Positions 33,767 to 44,424 of a stretch of 64,000 nucleotides of DNA are shown here, piece after piece (the first letter of the stretch is position 1; each line of letters opens with the position of its first letter). The notes beneath the pieces are model-generated. The model had not been told where the DNA came from, ran no database searches, and saw only the letters and a program-made list of their open reading frames with translations. This stretch comes from Blastobasis lacticolella. Lineage: Eukaryota > Arthropoda > Insecta > Lepidoptera > Blastobasidae. The DNA is taken from assembly GCA_905147135.1 (NCBI GenBank), contig LR990059.1:14903001-14967000 (forward strand), in the 5' to 3' direction. The position numbers were made by a program, and so were the translations under genes.

Positions 33767-34438
33767 GATCTTTTATAGTTTTTAGAAAAAGGTTTTATAA
33801 AAGTAATACCAAAATCGCTTGTAGTTATTATTTTATTACAACTCAGAATCACTATAGCAGTTTTCCTTTGAAAAGTCGCAATGGTTTTTGTGATTTTGAA
33901 AGGAACATTTTGTTTAACAATACACCTAATATCCTGTATGTGGCAGTAGCTACAATTTTTTTTTTTCTATAGGTGGTCACGCACCTATGAACGCGTACTG
34001 TACAGAACATGTATTATAAAATAAATGTCGGTAAAGATGTCGGCATCGGTTGTAACTTTATTCGATATACTCGTAGGTACTCAGAGAAACACAATAATAT
34101 TGATACTGTAATCGGACGCTGGTTCGCTCAGTCGATTTGTTATATGTAGGTAACCTTGAACACATGATTAATTGATAGTTTTTCCTTAATCGCATGTTGC
34201 CATGGTCGTATTTTGTCATATATATGATGTAGTCAGGACACGTTTACGCACAATTAATTTGCATTTTCCAAATCATATTTGGTAATTGCTTAGCAGCGAA
34301 AAGACATTAATCAAGATCTGAAGTTCTTAAAAATTCAACAAAAACCTTGATTTCACATCTCACGTCTTAAATATATCCGATTACCCGTCGGTTGCGCTAA
34401 CCGTAAAAACAGCTCCCCATTTCCGACAAAAAAAATCT
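33767..34438. other. NCX intron sequence just after the exon
   Basis: No exon-like open stretch continues the Calx-beta 2 domain here on the minus strand. AT-rich. Confidence 0.5.
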
Positions 34439-34444
34439 ACTTAC
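34439..34444 (-). other. Splice donor of the NCX exon
   Basis: On the minus strand the exon reads ...AAC GAA ACT GA followed by GTAAGT, a near-ideal 5' splice site. The intron interrupts a codon after its second base. Reading on without splicing gives GAG then TAA at once, which supports a real exon end. Confidence 0.85.
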
Positions 34445-36105
34445 TCAGTTTCGTTGTTCTCGAAGACGATGTGTCCTTGCGTGGTCTCGTACTGGGAGCC
34501 ACCCTTGGCCGTGCCGTCCTCCGTCCAGTACGGCACGCGCACCTTCCCGCGCGCCCCCGCCGTCCGCACCACACGCAGCTCGAACGTGCCCACAGACTCC
34601 GTCAATTCGAAGTCTCTTTGCGGGAACGAGAACACACCAGAATGGTCATCGTCTAATATCACCACAGTCGCCGTCGATGGCGTCGCTAAGGAAGCCCCTT
34701 TGGGTGCACTCAAACGCACGAAGAAATGCTCATCCTCTTCGAAGACGTCGTCGTCGATCACTTGGACTTTGAACGTCTTCTCGGTCTCACCGTGGCCGAA
34801 TACCAACGAGCCCTGAGCTTGCACGTAATCGGAGCCAGCTTCGGCGGTTCCATCCTCAGTTGTATACTGCACAGTGACTTCTCCGCTCAAATCGCCAGCT
34901 CTTACCACCCTCACTTCGAATGCTCCGCAGTTCTCCATCACGGTGTAGTGGTCGGGATCAAATCTAACGTTAGGCCCTCGGGGCTCACTGGTTATCGACC
35001 CAGATTCGCGCCTCTGCAACTCCGCTTTGACCTCACTCAAGTCACTCTGGGCCCGCTCCGATATTTTACGGGAGAAGTCCCCGCCGCCAGTCATCTTGCG
35101 GGTCGCGGCCACTCGGTAAAACGCGCGGGATTTCGGACCACGCGCCATCAACGTCTCCAATGCCATTCTCTCCACAGTATCCAAGTCTTCCTGAGGATGT
35201 TGCCTTCTCAATTCGCGAAGCACTGAGACGTATTCTTTACGAGACTTTTCTGTCTCCCGACCCTCCTCGTCGTCCGATACGCAATCGTCTCCAGGTTTTA
35301 ACGCCATTTCTACTGAGCCATCCCCTTCAGCCTCGACTATCACTCCTCGCTCGTTCACTCGATACCCTTTCTTGAGGTACTTATACATAAGAAGACGTCG
35401 GTCAGCTATGTATGCTGTCATAACGGTCGCCGGAAAGAACAGGAAGGTGACCGCTCCCTCCCACACCTCAACTTCTCGCGGTGATATCACGGCTAAAATA
35501 AGGTATAGCCAAACGTAAGCAAAAATAGACCACGTCGCGGTGACAAGAAAAACGCGGAGATGTTTAATTTTCCTGACTTCGCCGTCGGGGATGACGGACA
35601 CGCAAATTGCAATTATCACGAACAAATTGTAGGCCGCTGAGCCGACGATGGTTCCCGGTCCCAATTCTCCCGCTTCGAAGTTTTTCCCGGCTATTTCTAT
35701 AACCGAGAGCAAAATCTCCGGTGCGCTGGACCCCAAAGCCATCAGGGTCAAATTGGCGACCGTTTCGTTCCAGACGCGGACAACGATGATCTGCTCGCTG
35801 CCGTTGCGTCGCACGCGCACCTCCTTCTCCCGTGACGTGATGACTTCTATCGCGGCCATGAACCGGTCGGAGACGATCGAGACTCCGATGAAGAGGTACA
35901 TGAGGGAGATGAAGTAGACGATTCCTCGTATGGTGAGTTCGTAGGTGGAGACGTCCTCGATGGGTCTCCAGACGGGGAGGATGACGCCGTCGGAGCACTG
36001 CAGCACGTGCACCGGGGTGAAGTTCCGCGGCGCGAGGCGCGCGGCGGGCGGCTGGGCGCGCGCCACCGCGCCGCATGCCGCCAGCGCGGCGAGCGCGGGC
36101 AGCAT
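34445..36105 (-). CDS. Calx: Na+/Ca2+ exchanger (NCX/Calx), large first coding exon
   Basis: This plasma-membrane antiporter normally swaps three Na+ for one Ca2+. The 553 complete codons show, in order, a signal peptide (residues 1-17, [17 protein letters not shown]) and an NFT glycosylation sequon at 28. The first membrane helix is about 60-82. The alpha-1 repeat follows, with [20 protein letters not shown] (118-137) and [14 protein letters not shown] (151-164). More helices lie at about 183-207 and 214-233. A basic XIP-like segment lies at 237-249, then the cytosolic loop. Calx-beta domain 1 is about 378-488, with acidic Ca2+-binding runs [12 protein letters not shown] (450-461) and ILDDDHSG. 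Calx-beta domain 2 starts near 490 and is cut by the splice donor. The start is the first ATG after an in-frame TGA at 36124-36126 and gives a proper signal peptide. The rest of domain 2, the alpha-2 repeat and later helices must be on exons outside this window. A single large first coding exon ending inside domain 2 is also how vertebrate NCX genes are built. Codon use is GC-rich compared with its surroundings. Confidence 0.95.
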
Positions 36106-36432
36106 GCCCTCAGCCGGCGCGCATCATACACGACCGCCGCTCACCGGTGCCGGCGCCCGACTGAGCCGAGACAACGGCTGGTTGGGAATTGAGCGCTGCG
36201 TTGGTGACAGCGCTGGATTTTGGTGTACGGTTGGAAAAATGAGTTTTGGTAGGCTAGCAAAAGTTTTTATGTGAAAGTGTTTAGAGACCAAGGTGGAAGG
36301 AAGCCATTTAGGATCGACATGAGTGGCGTCTTTTAGTGTAAGAGACCTAGGTTTTCCTTGTTCGCTGAGTTAGCGTAGTAAATGAAAATGTCTAATTAAG
36401 CGCTAATCATAAACAATAAATACCTAAGAGTG
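36106..36432 (-). other. NCX 5' flank: UTR or intron
   Basis: On the minus strand an in-frame stop lies 18 bases upstream of the ATG. A pyrimidine-rich run ending in AG (tttttccaaccgtac, then aaaatccag, near 36208-36235) could be an acceptor for a 5' UTR intron. This is inference; no promoter was identified. Confidence 0.4.
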
Positions 36433-36527
36433 GCTTGCACCAAGTTCTTAAACGCATTTAAGCTGATACTTAAAGAAAAAACTTCATACAAAAAAACGTT
36501 AAACGTGTTTAAGAATTTGATGCAAGC
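36433..36527. mobile_element. 95-bp MITE
   Basis: The ends gcttgcaccaagttcttaaa and the complement of tttaagaatttgatgcaagc form inverted repeats. A lone left end (cttgcaccaaatttttaaac) is seen at 43410-43440. Confidence 0.7.
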
Positions 36528-36654
36528 GGGGCTAAATCTGTTAACAATTCACTTAGTGAACCAATAAATATAGAGTACACTTCTACCTTTACATTACAGT
36601 CTACTTAATTTGCAACTAAAAACTCAAACATCACAAGCTTCCATCTACGAAAAT

Positions 36655-36930
36655 ACACAATCGCGCGCTATCTAAACCCAAAAACGAAGCGTCGAAAGCG
36701 CTAACCAGCATTCGAACAGCACCGTCCCCTCCCGCCCCTCCCCCTGCGGTGCGTGTCGCCAACACCACGTATACGTAAGCGGATACGGGAGAACGCTACG
36801 GAGTTTTATCGCACCGTAAACTTGGACGCCGGAACACGCCGAAAAAACGTTATTAGCTACGCGCGAAAACTTATTAAACTTCACTCGGCAGCGGCGATAT
36901 GAAATTTGGGCGCGCAATTCGCAATTATCC
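36655..36930. promoter_or_regulatory. CpG-rich non-repetitive stretch upstream of NCX
   Basis: It contains cgcgcgctatc, an Sp1/KLF-like cccctcccgcccctccccc run and many CpGs (tacgcgcg, gggcgcgcaattcgc), unlike its AT-rich neighbours and unlike the repeats. It lies 0.55-0.8 kb upstream of the NCX start codon, so it may hold a promoter or 5' exon. This is inference from composition. Confidence 0.3.
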
Positions 36931-37087
36931 TACGTCTCGGTATCTGGGGAGTTATATTGTACTCTCTGGAAGTGAAGGGGATTGCTTGCGATGGTTTGGT
37001 TAGTGTCTAAGGCTCAGGCTGGTTTGGATACGGGAAATTTGTTCCAAACATTCCGCTATTAGGAAAGAGATCCCGCGGGAAGCTTAA

Positions 37088-37203
37088 GGCGCTGTGCTTA
37101 TTGGCAGCAGTCGTGCGACCATGGTCGTACGACGTACGTCGCCCGACCAATAGGAGACCTCAAAACCGCTCGTCGCATGACCGTTGCCAATTGGGACAGC
37201 GCC
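37088..37203. mobile_element. 116-bp MITE with TAA target duplication, best copy
   Basis: The ends ggcgctgtgcttattggcag and, on the complement, ggcgctgtcccaattggcaa form inverted repeats continuing to cgtgcgac. TAA lies on both sides (37085-37087 and 37204-37206). The centre holds gaccatggtcgtacgacg. PIF/Harbinger-type by target site and GGC ends. Confidence 0.85.
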
Positions 37204-37449
37204 TAAGAAGCGAAGGATTGACATCGCTGAGTCGCGTAGATAGTTCACGTAGATAAGTCGCAGTTTCAATTGACAACAAGTACCTACTTCTTCAGTACCG
37301 ACAAGCACTATGCGTTCGTCAAAATGAACGATATTGACCAATTATAGAGCCTTTTGTACGCAGACCATTCACTTAGCAGACGAGCACTGGAAAAACGCAT
37401 AGTAACGCTACTTTACAAGTATTTAAAATTAACACTTTGAAAGGTTTGG

Positions 37450-37578
37450 TCCGGGTTTCCTTCCGAGTACCTTTGTTTGCGAGTTCGCAGCTCTCCACTC
37501 ATCCCGTGACCAGATGCATGCAACTGCGTTGAAATATCGGGCTACTCGTAAACAAAGGTACGCGGTAGGAAACCCGGA
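37450..37578. mobile_element. 129-bp MITE, intact reference copy
   Basis: The ends tccgggtttccttccgagta and, on the complement, tccgggtttcctaccgcgta form an inverted repeat of ~34 bp (to tttgtttRcgag). This is the intact relative of the MITE split by the 7.3-kb element at 14397-21741. Confidence 0.82.
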
Positions 37579-37879
37579 TCATACCATTAAAATTTATGAA
37601 TTTCGAAGTATTGTTTGTAAATAAGTACTGAAGTTACAAAATATATAGAAGCAATTAATCATTTGAACTTAAATGAATTGCATTAAGATTGTGTATATTT
37701 TAATTATTTTGTGAATTTGTTAGTTTTTTTTTACGTCTCCGTCACTACGAATCCACCCACATGCAAACGACAGCTCTTATTGAATCAATAATTGATCGAG
37801 ACTGAAACTATTAAAAATTAAATTAGTTCAACCAAGTAAATCAATACCAAGTCAGAATGCTAGATGTCAGATTAAACTT

Positions 37880-38110
37880 TTTCATGCTAGGCAGAGAAAC
37901 AAGATAGTGGACCACCTGATGGACAGTGATCACGCCGGCTATGGACACCAGCAACACCAGGGGTATAAGCAATGCGTTGCCCACCTCTAACGAGACCTCT
38001 AATATACCTCTTGAACGATCCCATGCGATAGTCCAAAAGAAAGACTGTGGCTTTAAGTTTATTCCACATCCACATAGTACGAGCGAGAAACGTTCTTTAG
38101 ATTCATCGCG
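37880..38110 (-). pseudogene. LINE 3' tail fragment
   Basis: The minus strand encodes a mutated ERFLARTMWMWNKL, then VFLLDYRMGSFKRYIRGL and the domain end. Same family as 25330-25610. Confidence 0.72.
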
Positions 38111-38795
38111 TTGGCTCCGATAGAGTCAACGTAGTAGGGATGAGTACCCAGGCCGAGGCCACTGAATTATGCTGTGGGCACTAGATCAAAAAGTTCCTCA
38201 GAATAATTTCTTCGAAAATCCCCAATTCTTGAATTCCCTTTTGAAAAGTGGGAAGACGCGTAACGTAATGTAAGTGATACAAAAATGAACTTTGTTCCAT
38301 ACAATAACTACATTAACTAAAACTTTAACCTTTGATACATTCTCATGCTTTTAGCTTCTGAATTTAGACGGCTGAATTTAGCCAAATGTGATAAGCGCAT
38401 AAGCCATGATTCTCCAATAAGCACTACAGACCCTACTCACCGGTAGAAACACAACAATATTTAAAAAAGTATTGTTCAGTCACGGTATTCCCCAGTCGCG
38501 CGGTTCCAACTCGAAAGGGATATTCCCCTATGCCCTACCTCTCACCTAAAATAGATAATAAAATAAAATGTCTATCCGTCAGTTTGCCACACAGTAGGCG
38601 TTTGACAATGAACGAAGCCACACAAAGTTGTCTATGCGTTGCATTTAAGCCAAGTGGGGGCTTATACAAAGTAGTGGGACATGTAAACAGTTACCTAACT
38701 ACTTACCACAAAGTAATGGAACAGAAATGGAACAGAATGATTCCAATACTCATAAAGTGTATATTCATGTTTTATGCTATAGACCTCCTCCATTT
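38111..38795. other. No gene; diverged MITE end
   Basis: 38235-38390 contains cttttgaaaagtggg, gtaagtgatacaaaaatg and tgaatttagacggctgaatt, which match the MITE at 63487-63690. The left end is not recognisable. Confidence 0.45.
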
Positions 38796-39077
38796 TGACA
38801 ACCTGAGTGGTTCAGTTGGGTAACATGCTGCCGGTCTGCCACGCAGAGGTCTAGGGTTCGATTCCCGGCCGAGCAGAAATTAATGAAATATTGAATGTTA
38901 ATTTCTGTTACGGATTAAGATTCTGTCTAGGTGTAAAATTTATGTAAAGTATTTAAACGACTGTATTTAAAAAAAAGTATGTAAGTAGTTTATCAGTTAT
39001 CTAACACCCATAACACCCGCTTTGCTTACTTTGGGACCTAATAGCGCTGAGTGAATTTGTCCAAGCATATGTATTAT
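38796..39077 (+). repeat. Family C SINE, full length
   Basis: The head tttgacaacctgagtggttc, box B ggttcgattcc and the complete 3' body. It is followed within a few bases by a family A fragment. Confidence 0.88.
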
Positions 39078-39079
39078 TC

Positions 39080-39175
39080 GTCAAAACCTGATCGCCAAAA
39101 CCTGGATCATGGTCAAGGCGGACCCCGGGCCCTCGTTGTCAAGAGCACAACCGGGACATTAACGCCAAGATGATC
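39080..39175 (+). repeat. Family A SINE, 3' fragment
   Basis: It carries ctgatcgccaaaacctggat to gggacattaacgccaag, the same subfamily as 28709-29022. It abuts the family C copy, so one probably inserted in or next to the other. Confidence 0.82.
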
Positions 39176-39331
39176 ATTTATTTTTTATATTTTATTCATC
39201 ATCCTCCTCACAGCTGTAGGACACCCACAGATTGATAAATCCTCGCTACGACGACTACGAACGACTTTGTGACCTTTACAAGTTCCTTGATGGTATTAGA
39301 TAACCTTAATTTGAATTTGAAATTTTATACA

Positions 39332-39525
39332 ACGTCAGTGGCTTAGTAGCTAGCAGGTCCGAACCGCTATTGAAAATGTAACTGTGGTCCAATCCGGTCA
39401 GATTCCCTGTTAGGTTATAGAGGTCACTCTACAGTCATTGGTTAAACTGTCAAATCCTGGATCATGGTCAAAGCTGACCTCGTGCCCACGCGCATGTGAA
39501 CGCAACCGGGATATTGACGATTATT
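39332..39525 (+). repeat. Family A SINE, old and deleted
   Basis: Head remnant cgtcagtggcttagtagc, then gtccaatccggtcaga and cctggatcatggtcaaag. Most of the middle is missing. Confidence 0.65.
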
Positions 39526-39852
39526 TTTATTTATTACTAATATTAGTTAATAGAAATGAGACAAACCATTAACAATTAACTTCACTATATTCCATAATGA
39601 TTTTAACATCTAATCCGATATTTGCAATTATTTTACTAATGTATTTAAATTAATAAAAACTTCAATCTACTCGATTGCTAATAAATAAACAATGAACTGT
39701 CAAACTTGACAATTGTGAACGGTTTTGCCATTTGCATAAAGCACGTTCCTTCAATGCATCTCCCTCTTAACAATGCCTCACCACACTCGTAACACAAACA
39801 CTCATACCAGCGGTAATTCATGTATATTTTATGTAATACGCAGACAAACAGC
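39526..39852. other. No gene seen
   Basis: AT-rich; nothing recognised. Confidence 0.4.
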
Positions 39853-39965
39853 CATGCGGGCCACTTCATGAAAAGTGGACATCAGTAACACACGGGGTGC
39901 TACCAATGCGTTGCCCGCCTCTAAGGAGGCCTCTAAAATACCTCTTGAAGGGTTTTTCTCTTCCA
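39853..39965 (-). pseudogene. LINE 3' tail fragment
   Basis: The minus strand carries caagaggtattttagagg, then gcgggcaacgcattggtag and ccacttttcatgaagtggcc. Same family as 25330-25610. Confidence 0.68.
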
Positions 39966-40479
39966 CGGAGCATCCTCTCGTAACTTCTACCGTTCCAACT
40001 CTGTAATTGACATGCGGGGTTACGTTTTTTGCATATGTTAGGATCACAAATGACAATGTAGCAAACCGATGTCACCGACATGGATTATATACGTATTTTA
40101 CACTCCACACGTTGTATTTATCCATTTAAAACATTTTTGTCCGTGAGTCACTTAGCAGATATCACTGAAAACCAGCACCCTGGTTCACTGAGTGAGGTCC
40201 TTTTTACACACCACACCACATTCACATGCAACGGCTCTGTTCTTAACATTTCTTCTATGTATATTTGTCTAGTTTTTGTTTCATCATTTCATTTTGTTTG
40301 TTTATATGGTTTTGTTTGTGCAACTTTATTCTTGTTACTTATTTTGAAATTTGATTCACGACACTGTATACGAGTTTCAACTAATACCTGTATCGTTGAA
40401 GGTTAGATTTGAGCCCTCTTTAAGTATATGTTTGTGGTGTAGTTGCGTGTGAATTAGTTTAGTCTATTCTATTCTATTC
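39966..40479. other. No gene seen
   Basis: A 108-codon ORF at 40080-40406 is hydrophobic and AT-driven and has no domain I can name. It is left uncalled. A short (attct)4 run lies at 40466-40485. Confidence 0.4.
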
Positions 40480-40775
40480 TATTCTAGTGCTGCAGATTTT
40501 TGAACTGGCGATAGGTTTGAGTAGGGCATACAGCGCAATACCTGGGAACAAATGGCGCAGAATAGGGACCAATGGCGAATTCTTGTGTCGGAGGCCAACA
40601 TCCACTTCGGGTCGCTGAGTCAGCGAAGTAAGTATATACCTTGCGGATCGGAGCAGATAGGTCCGAGTGGACAGTGCCAGCATCAGCCCTTGGTATTGCG
40701 TCCATAGGCCGCGGTGACTGCTTACCATCAGGTGGGTCGTAAGCTTGTTTGCCACCATAGTAGTATAAAAAAAAA
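40480..40775 (+). pseudogene. LINE 3' end with A-rich tail
   Basis: It encodes MAQNRDQWRILVSEANIHFG, then SLSQRSKYIPC. The 3' part ggtgactgcttaccatcagg and gtttgccaccatagtagtat leads into an A-rich tail. This style of C-terminus (W..lv..a..h) is typical of non-LTR polyproteins. Clade not assigned. Confidence 0.6.
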
Positions 40776-40844
40776 ATTATCACTCGACGAAAAAAGAGGC
40801 GTGTAAAAAGTTTGACGTGTGTATCTGTTTATCTGTGGCTTTTT

Positions 40845-41270
40845 GAGTACACGGTCGCTTCCCGGAACGGCATCCGTGTCCAGTATAACAACATTTACAG
40901 ACACCTGATGGGATTGAAATACCATTGTAGTGCATCTGGAATGTTCGCAGAAGCACGACTGGACACATTTAATGCCATTCAGAGGAAGCGTATTGCTTCA
41001 TTCCTGTCCGGGGTTGGCGCGTGTAGCAACTCTATTATAAGAGAACTGGCAGACAGATTACACACTTCGTGTATGTATGAACGTTGGCTGACCATAGCAT
41101 GCTAAGTGCACTTGTGACTTGATATAGACTGAATTATTTTATTTTATTTCATTCACAATTTATTGTATTTTATTATATTATTGTATTTTTTTTTTTCATT
41201 TTTAATTTAATTATAAGTACTATTGTACCTATGGACCACGAGTCCGAAATAAAGATATTATTATTATTAT
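40845..41270 (+). pseudogene. LINE C-terminal fragment with (ATT)n tail
   Basis: It encodes NNIYRHLMGLKYHCSASGMF, then FNAIQRKRIASFLSGV and a stop at 41103-41105. This NN..R.L.G..r..SAS.MF block is common in LINE C-termini. The untranslated end has aaataaagatattattatta. Confidence 0.78.
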
Positions 41271-41271
41271 T

Positions 41272-42190
41272 TTCTTATCATTTTCAATTCTCCCTTTTAA
41301 GGGGTAATATAGCCAGATGATACGGGTCAATGACCAAGTATCACTGGAACAAAAAAATTAAGATCCTGAACTTTCTGGATCAGAAAGAAACTTTCGCACT
41401 ATTCGGCAGGTATTAAGAATTGCGGCTTTTTGCATCGTGTGAAAAAATTGTGTGGGCAGATCAAGGGTGCTTAGACTATGTAGTAAATGTTTAGGTATTA
41501 CGCCCGTGGTGGAGAGCACCAGGGGTACAATGTACACTGACTGTAGATTCCATATTCTCAAAACTTCTTCCTTTAACTCTGTATATTTATTTATTTTTCC
41601 TGTTATTGCTGTTTGTAAATTGTGAGTGTTAGGGATGGTAACATCTATTAAATAAGCTGTCTTTGTTATTTTGTTGAGTAAGGTTATATCTGGTCTATTG
41701 TAATGTATTGTGTGGTCAGTCAGAATGGCTCGATCGTAATACATTTTAGCGTCGGCGTTCTCCAGCACGGGCATGGGTGTGTATTCGTAATACGGTTTCG
41801 GTTTTCCAGTTATAAGTTGATATTTCAGGGCTAGTTTCTGATGTAAATAATGTACAATTTGATTATGGCGATGGGTGTAATCTGTCTGTAGAAGAGAAGT
41901 GCATGCACCGGTGATATGTTGTATAGTTTCAGATTGTTGAAGACATTTCCTGCATTTGTCTGACTCTATGTTTTCTTTCAGTATATATTTCTTGTAATTT
42001 CTTGTGTTTATTACTTGGTCTTGGATGGCGATAATAAATCCTTCTGTTTCCGGAAACAAATAACCTTGTTTTAAAAAAATATTTGAAGCTATTGGATCTA
42101 CATGGGGTTTTTCAAGGTCGTGCACATGTCTACCATGCAACTCTTTACTTCTCCAAGAATTCAGCTTATTTTTAACTTGCTCGGTAACTA
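41272..42190 (-). pseudogene. R4-like non-LTR retrotransposon C-terminus (copy 1)
   Basis: A 260-codon open frame (41358-42140, minus). Residues 63-80 form a CX2CX8HX4C finger (CRKCLQQSETIQHITGAC). Residues 149-166 give RPDITLLNKITKTAYLID, a PD...D pattern of the restriction-like endonuclease found in R2/R4-type elements. SIVPLVLSTTGVIP-like and NTCRIVRKFL motifs end the protein. The reverse transcriptase is missing, so it is 5'-truncated. The frame is intact over what remains. Confidence 0.8.
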
Positions 42191-42194
42191 TTAT

Positions 42195-42645
42195 TATTAT
42201 TATTATTCTTTTTTATCTTTAAGAGATCTCGGCTCATAAAGAACCGGAGAAATATGGCACGGGCCTAAGCCAAGTACCGAATATTGAGTTAATTTTCTGT
42301 TTGGAGGAACTTTCTTACAATTCTGCAAGTATTCAGTATTACTGCCTTTTGCAGTTGTTTGTAGGTGAGCCGTGGTAAATCTAGACTTAAAATAGAGTGA
42401 TGCAGTTGGGTGGGTATGATACCAGTGGTGGACAGAACTAATGGGACAATCGATACTTTTTTGAGTTTCCAAATTCGGGATATCTCATCTTTAAGGTCTG
42501 TATACTTTGTGAGTTTCTCTACTATTGTGGACTGTACATTGTGGGTATTAGGAATGGCGATGTCAATAAGGTGAGCAGTTTGACTTTCTTTATGAATGAG
42601 GGTGATGTCTGGTCTATTGAAGTGAATGGTACGGTCTGTCATTAT
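42195..42645 (-). pseudogene. R4-like C-terminus (copy 2), truncated
   Basis: It encodes FNRPDITLIHKESQTAHLID (residues 8-27 of its ORF) to VSIVPLVLSTTGIIPTQL and CRIVRKFL. It is the same family as copy 1 but clearly different in sequence, and lacks the zinc finger. It lies head-to-tail with copy 1, separated by a TTA microsatellite at 42190-42208. Confidence 0.8.
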
Positions 42646-42789
42646 TATTACGAAATTAAATTATATTCATCATTATTATTATTATTATTATTATTATTTA
42701 TGTATCTGTCTGCGGCATCGTAGCTCTTGGAGTCCTAACGGAAGACCCGATTTGGATGCGGTTTTCTCTATTTGATAGCCGTCAGTTAA

Positions 42790-43140
42790 GAGCGTCGGTG
42801 GCCGAGCGGTTAGAGTATCCGACTCGTAAGCCAGAGGTCCCGGGTTAGAATCCCGCCCTGGCCATGTACCACTGACTATTTACTGAGTTATGTACATTAG
42901 TTGAATACTAACCGATGCTCTTGCGGTGAGGGAAAACATCGTGATGAAACCTGACCATTCAGGCGACTGGATGTGTAACCTTGATCCAATCTGGTCAGGT
43001 TCCCTGGTAGTAGGGTCATGGAGGTCAGATGGCAGTCGCTCCACTGTAATTACCTGACCTGCCAAATCCTGGATCATGGTCAAGGCGGACCCCGGGCCCT
43101 CATGCGCGAGAGCACAACCGGGACATTAACGTCAACATGA
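42790..43140 (+). repeat. Family A SINE, full length, best copy
   Basis: The head reads agcgtcggtggccgagcggt (box A), then pyrimidine-purine tgactcgtaagccagagg and gggttagaatccc (box B, mutated here). The body follows: gatgctcttgcggtgaggg, catcgtgatgaaacctg, tggatgtgtaacc, ggtcatggaggtcagatgg, cctggatcatggtcaaggcg. It ends gagcacaaccgggacattaa. The head resembles a Ser/Leu-type tRNA. It sits inside the dispersed repeat seen at 51690-51895, as ttttctctatttgatag on the left resumes as ttttctctatttcatag on the right. Confidence 0.9.
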
Positions 43141-43983
43141 TTATTTTTTATTTTTTCTCTATTTCATAGACAGTTTAATAGGTTCCTAGTTTTTTTTTCA
43201 TTAAAATCGGTTTTGCAGTTTTGAAAATAATAATGCTAATAAGCAGGGTAGGAGTACGGTGCGGTAGGGCTAGCATAGGGCAGGGTAGTGATAGGAGTAT
43301 GCTGGGTTACACTATGTAAATCCTCCGTCTAACTATTCTTTAATTATAATAGTTATGGTGTTGGTTTGATAAGGGCAAAGTTTTGAATTTTGTTATGTTT
43401 ATCAGGACTTGCACCAAATTTTTAAACACATTTAATACTAGATTAATATGAAGACTAACAATTTATTGCAAACCGCCCTAAGGCTTTGTGCCACAACATC
43501 TAAAGTTGCTAACTGCAACTTACGAATACCTGTACTACTTATTTGATATGTTGCAAATCTAGATACAATATATCTAACTGAACATCTGATTTGTTTCTGA
43601 ACTATAATCAGGTAGACTGTTTCTACTTAACTAAAGTTTATTTCCAAACAAACATTTCCGTTCACGCCATATAATTTTGAACTATACCTAAAATTTCGTA
43701 CAATACCTAATTAAGCCCTCCCCTCATAGACCACGAACACAATAAATCTTCCGTCTCCACCCACAGTGGGAGTGTGAAAGAGTAGGAGCGTACTAATGAG
43801 TAATGACGTTATTATTTGACGACGTCATCTGGTCTCGACAGTAAATTAACAGGTCCACATTAGTGACGCACCACATCTGGTTAATTATTTAGGTAGAGTT
43901 ACACATCCGGTTAATTATACGGTAGTTACCGCCAGCTGATACGTAATAAATTATTATCTTAGTGTCACTATCCGGTTCGCGAG
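43141..43983. other. No gene seen
   Basis: 43150-43230 is the continuation of the dispersed repeat split by the SINE (attaaaatcggttttgcagt). 43410-43440 is a lone MITE end. The rest is unrecognised. Confidence 0.45.
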
Positions 43984-44146
43984 GACCCTGGTTTCGCCTC
44001 GACCATAATCCAGGATTTGGCATATCTGGTTATAATTGCAGTTAAGTAGAGCACCTGCCATCCGACCTCCTCCATGACTCTGATAACAGGGGAACCTGTC
44101 CAGATTTGATCATGATTACATATTCAGTCGCCCGGATTTGTAGGTA
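43984..44146 (-). repeat. Family A SINE, partial and old
   Basis: Minus-strand fragment with cataatccaggatttggca and attcagtcgcccggatttg. Both ends of the family are missing. Confidence 0.75.
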
Positions 44147-44424
44147 ATATTACAATGGGAGTCTAATTGAAAAGTAATTTATATTTCTTAAATAAAATTT
44201 ATTTTAGATAACATGTAAAAAATTAGTAATTGATTTCGAAAACAGAGTGTTACTAAATGTTTCTAACTCATTTAAAATAAAAATAGAAATTAGCTTAGAT
44301 TAATTTAGAATAAGTTAGCTTAATGTTGTTTGATCATACGTACAAAGTTTCATTTAAATCGGATAAGCCATTTTTAAGAAATAAAAAACTTACAATTTGG
44401 TCACTTTCTCCATACAAAACGGTT

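Noticed and set aside
34726..35226. 166-codon plus-strand ORF
   Set aside because: Antisense shadow of the NCX exon, whose high GC keeps stops rare on the other strand. No domain. The 35564-36076 minus ORF is likewise a frame shadow.
40080..40406. 108-codon plus-strand ORF
   Set aside because: Hydrophobic, T-rich, low-complexity translation without a known motif. Such ORFs are expected by chance in AT-rich DNA.
42790..42865. tRNA-Ser/Leu gene
   Set aside because: It is the head of a family A SINE. No variable arm or closing stem, and the same body follows in every copy.
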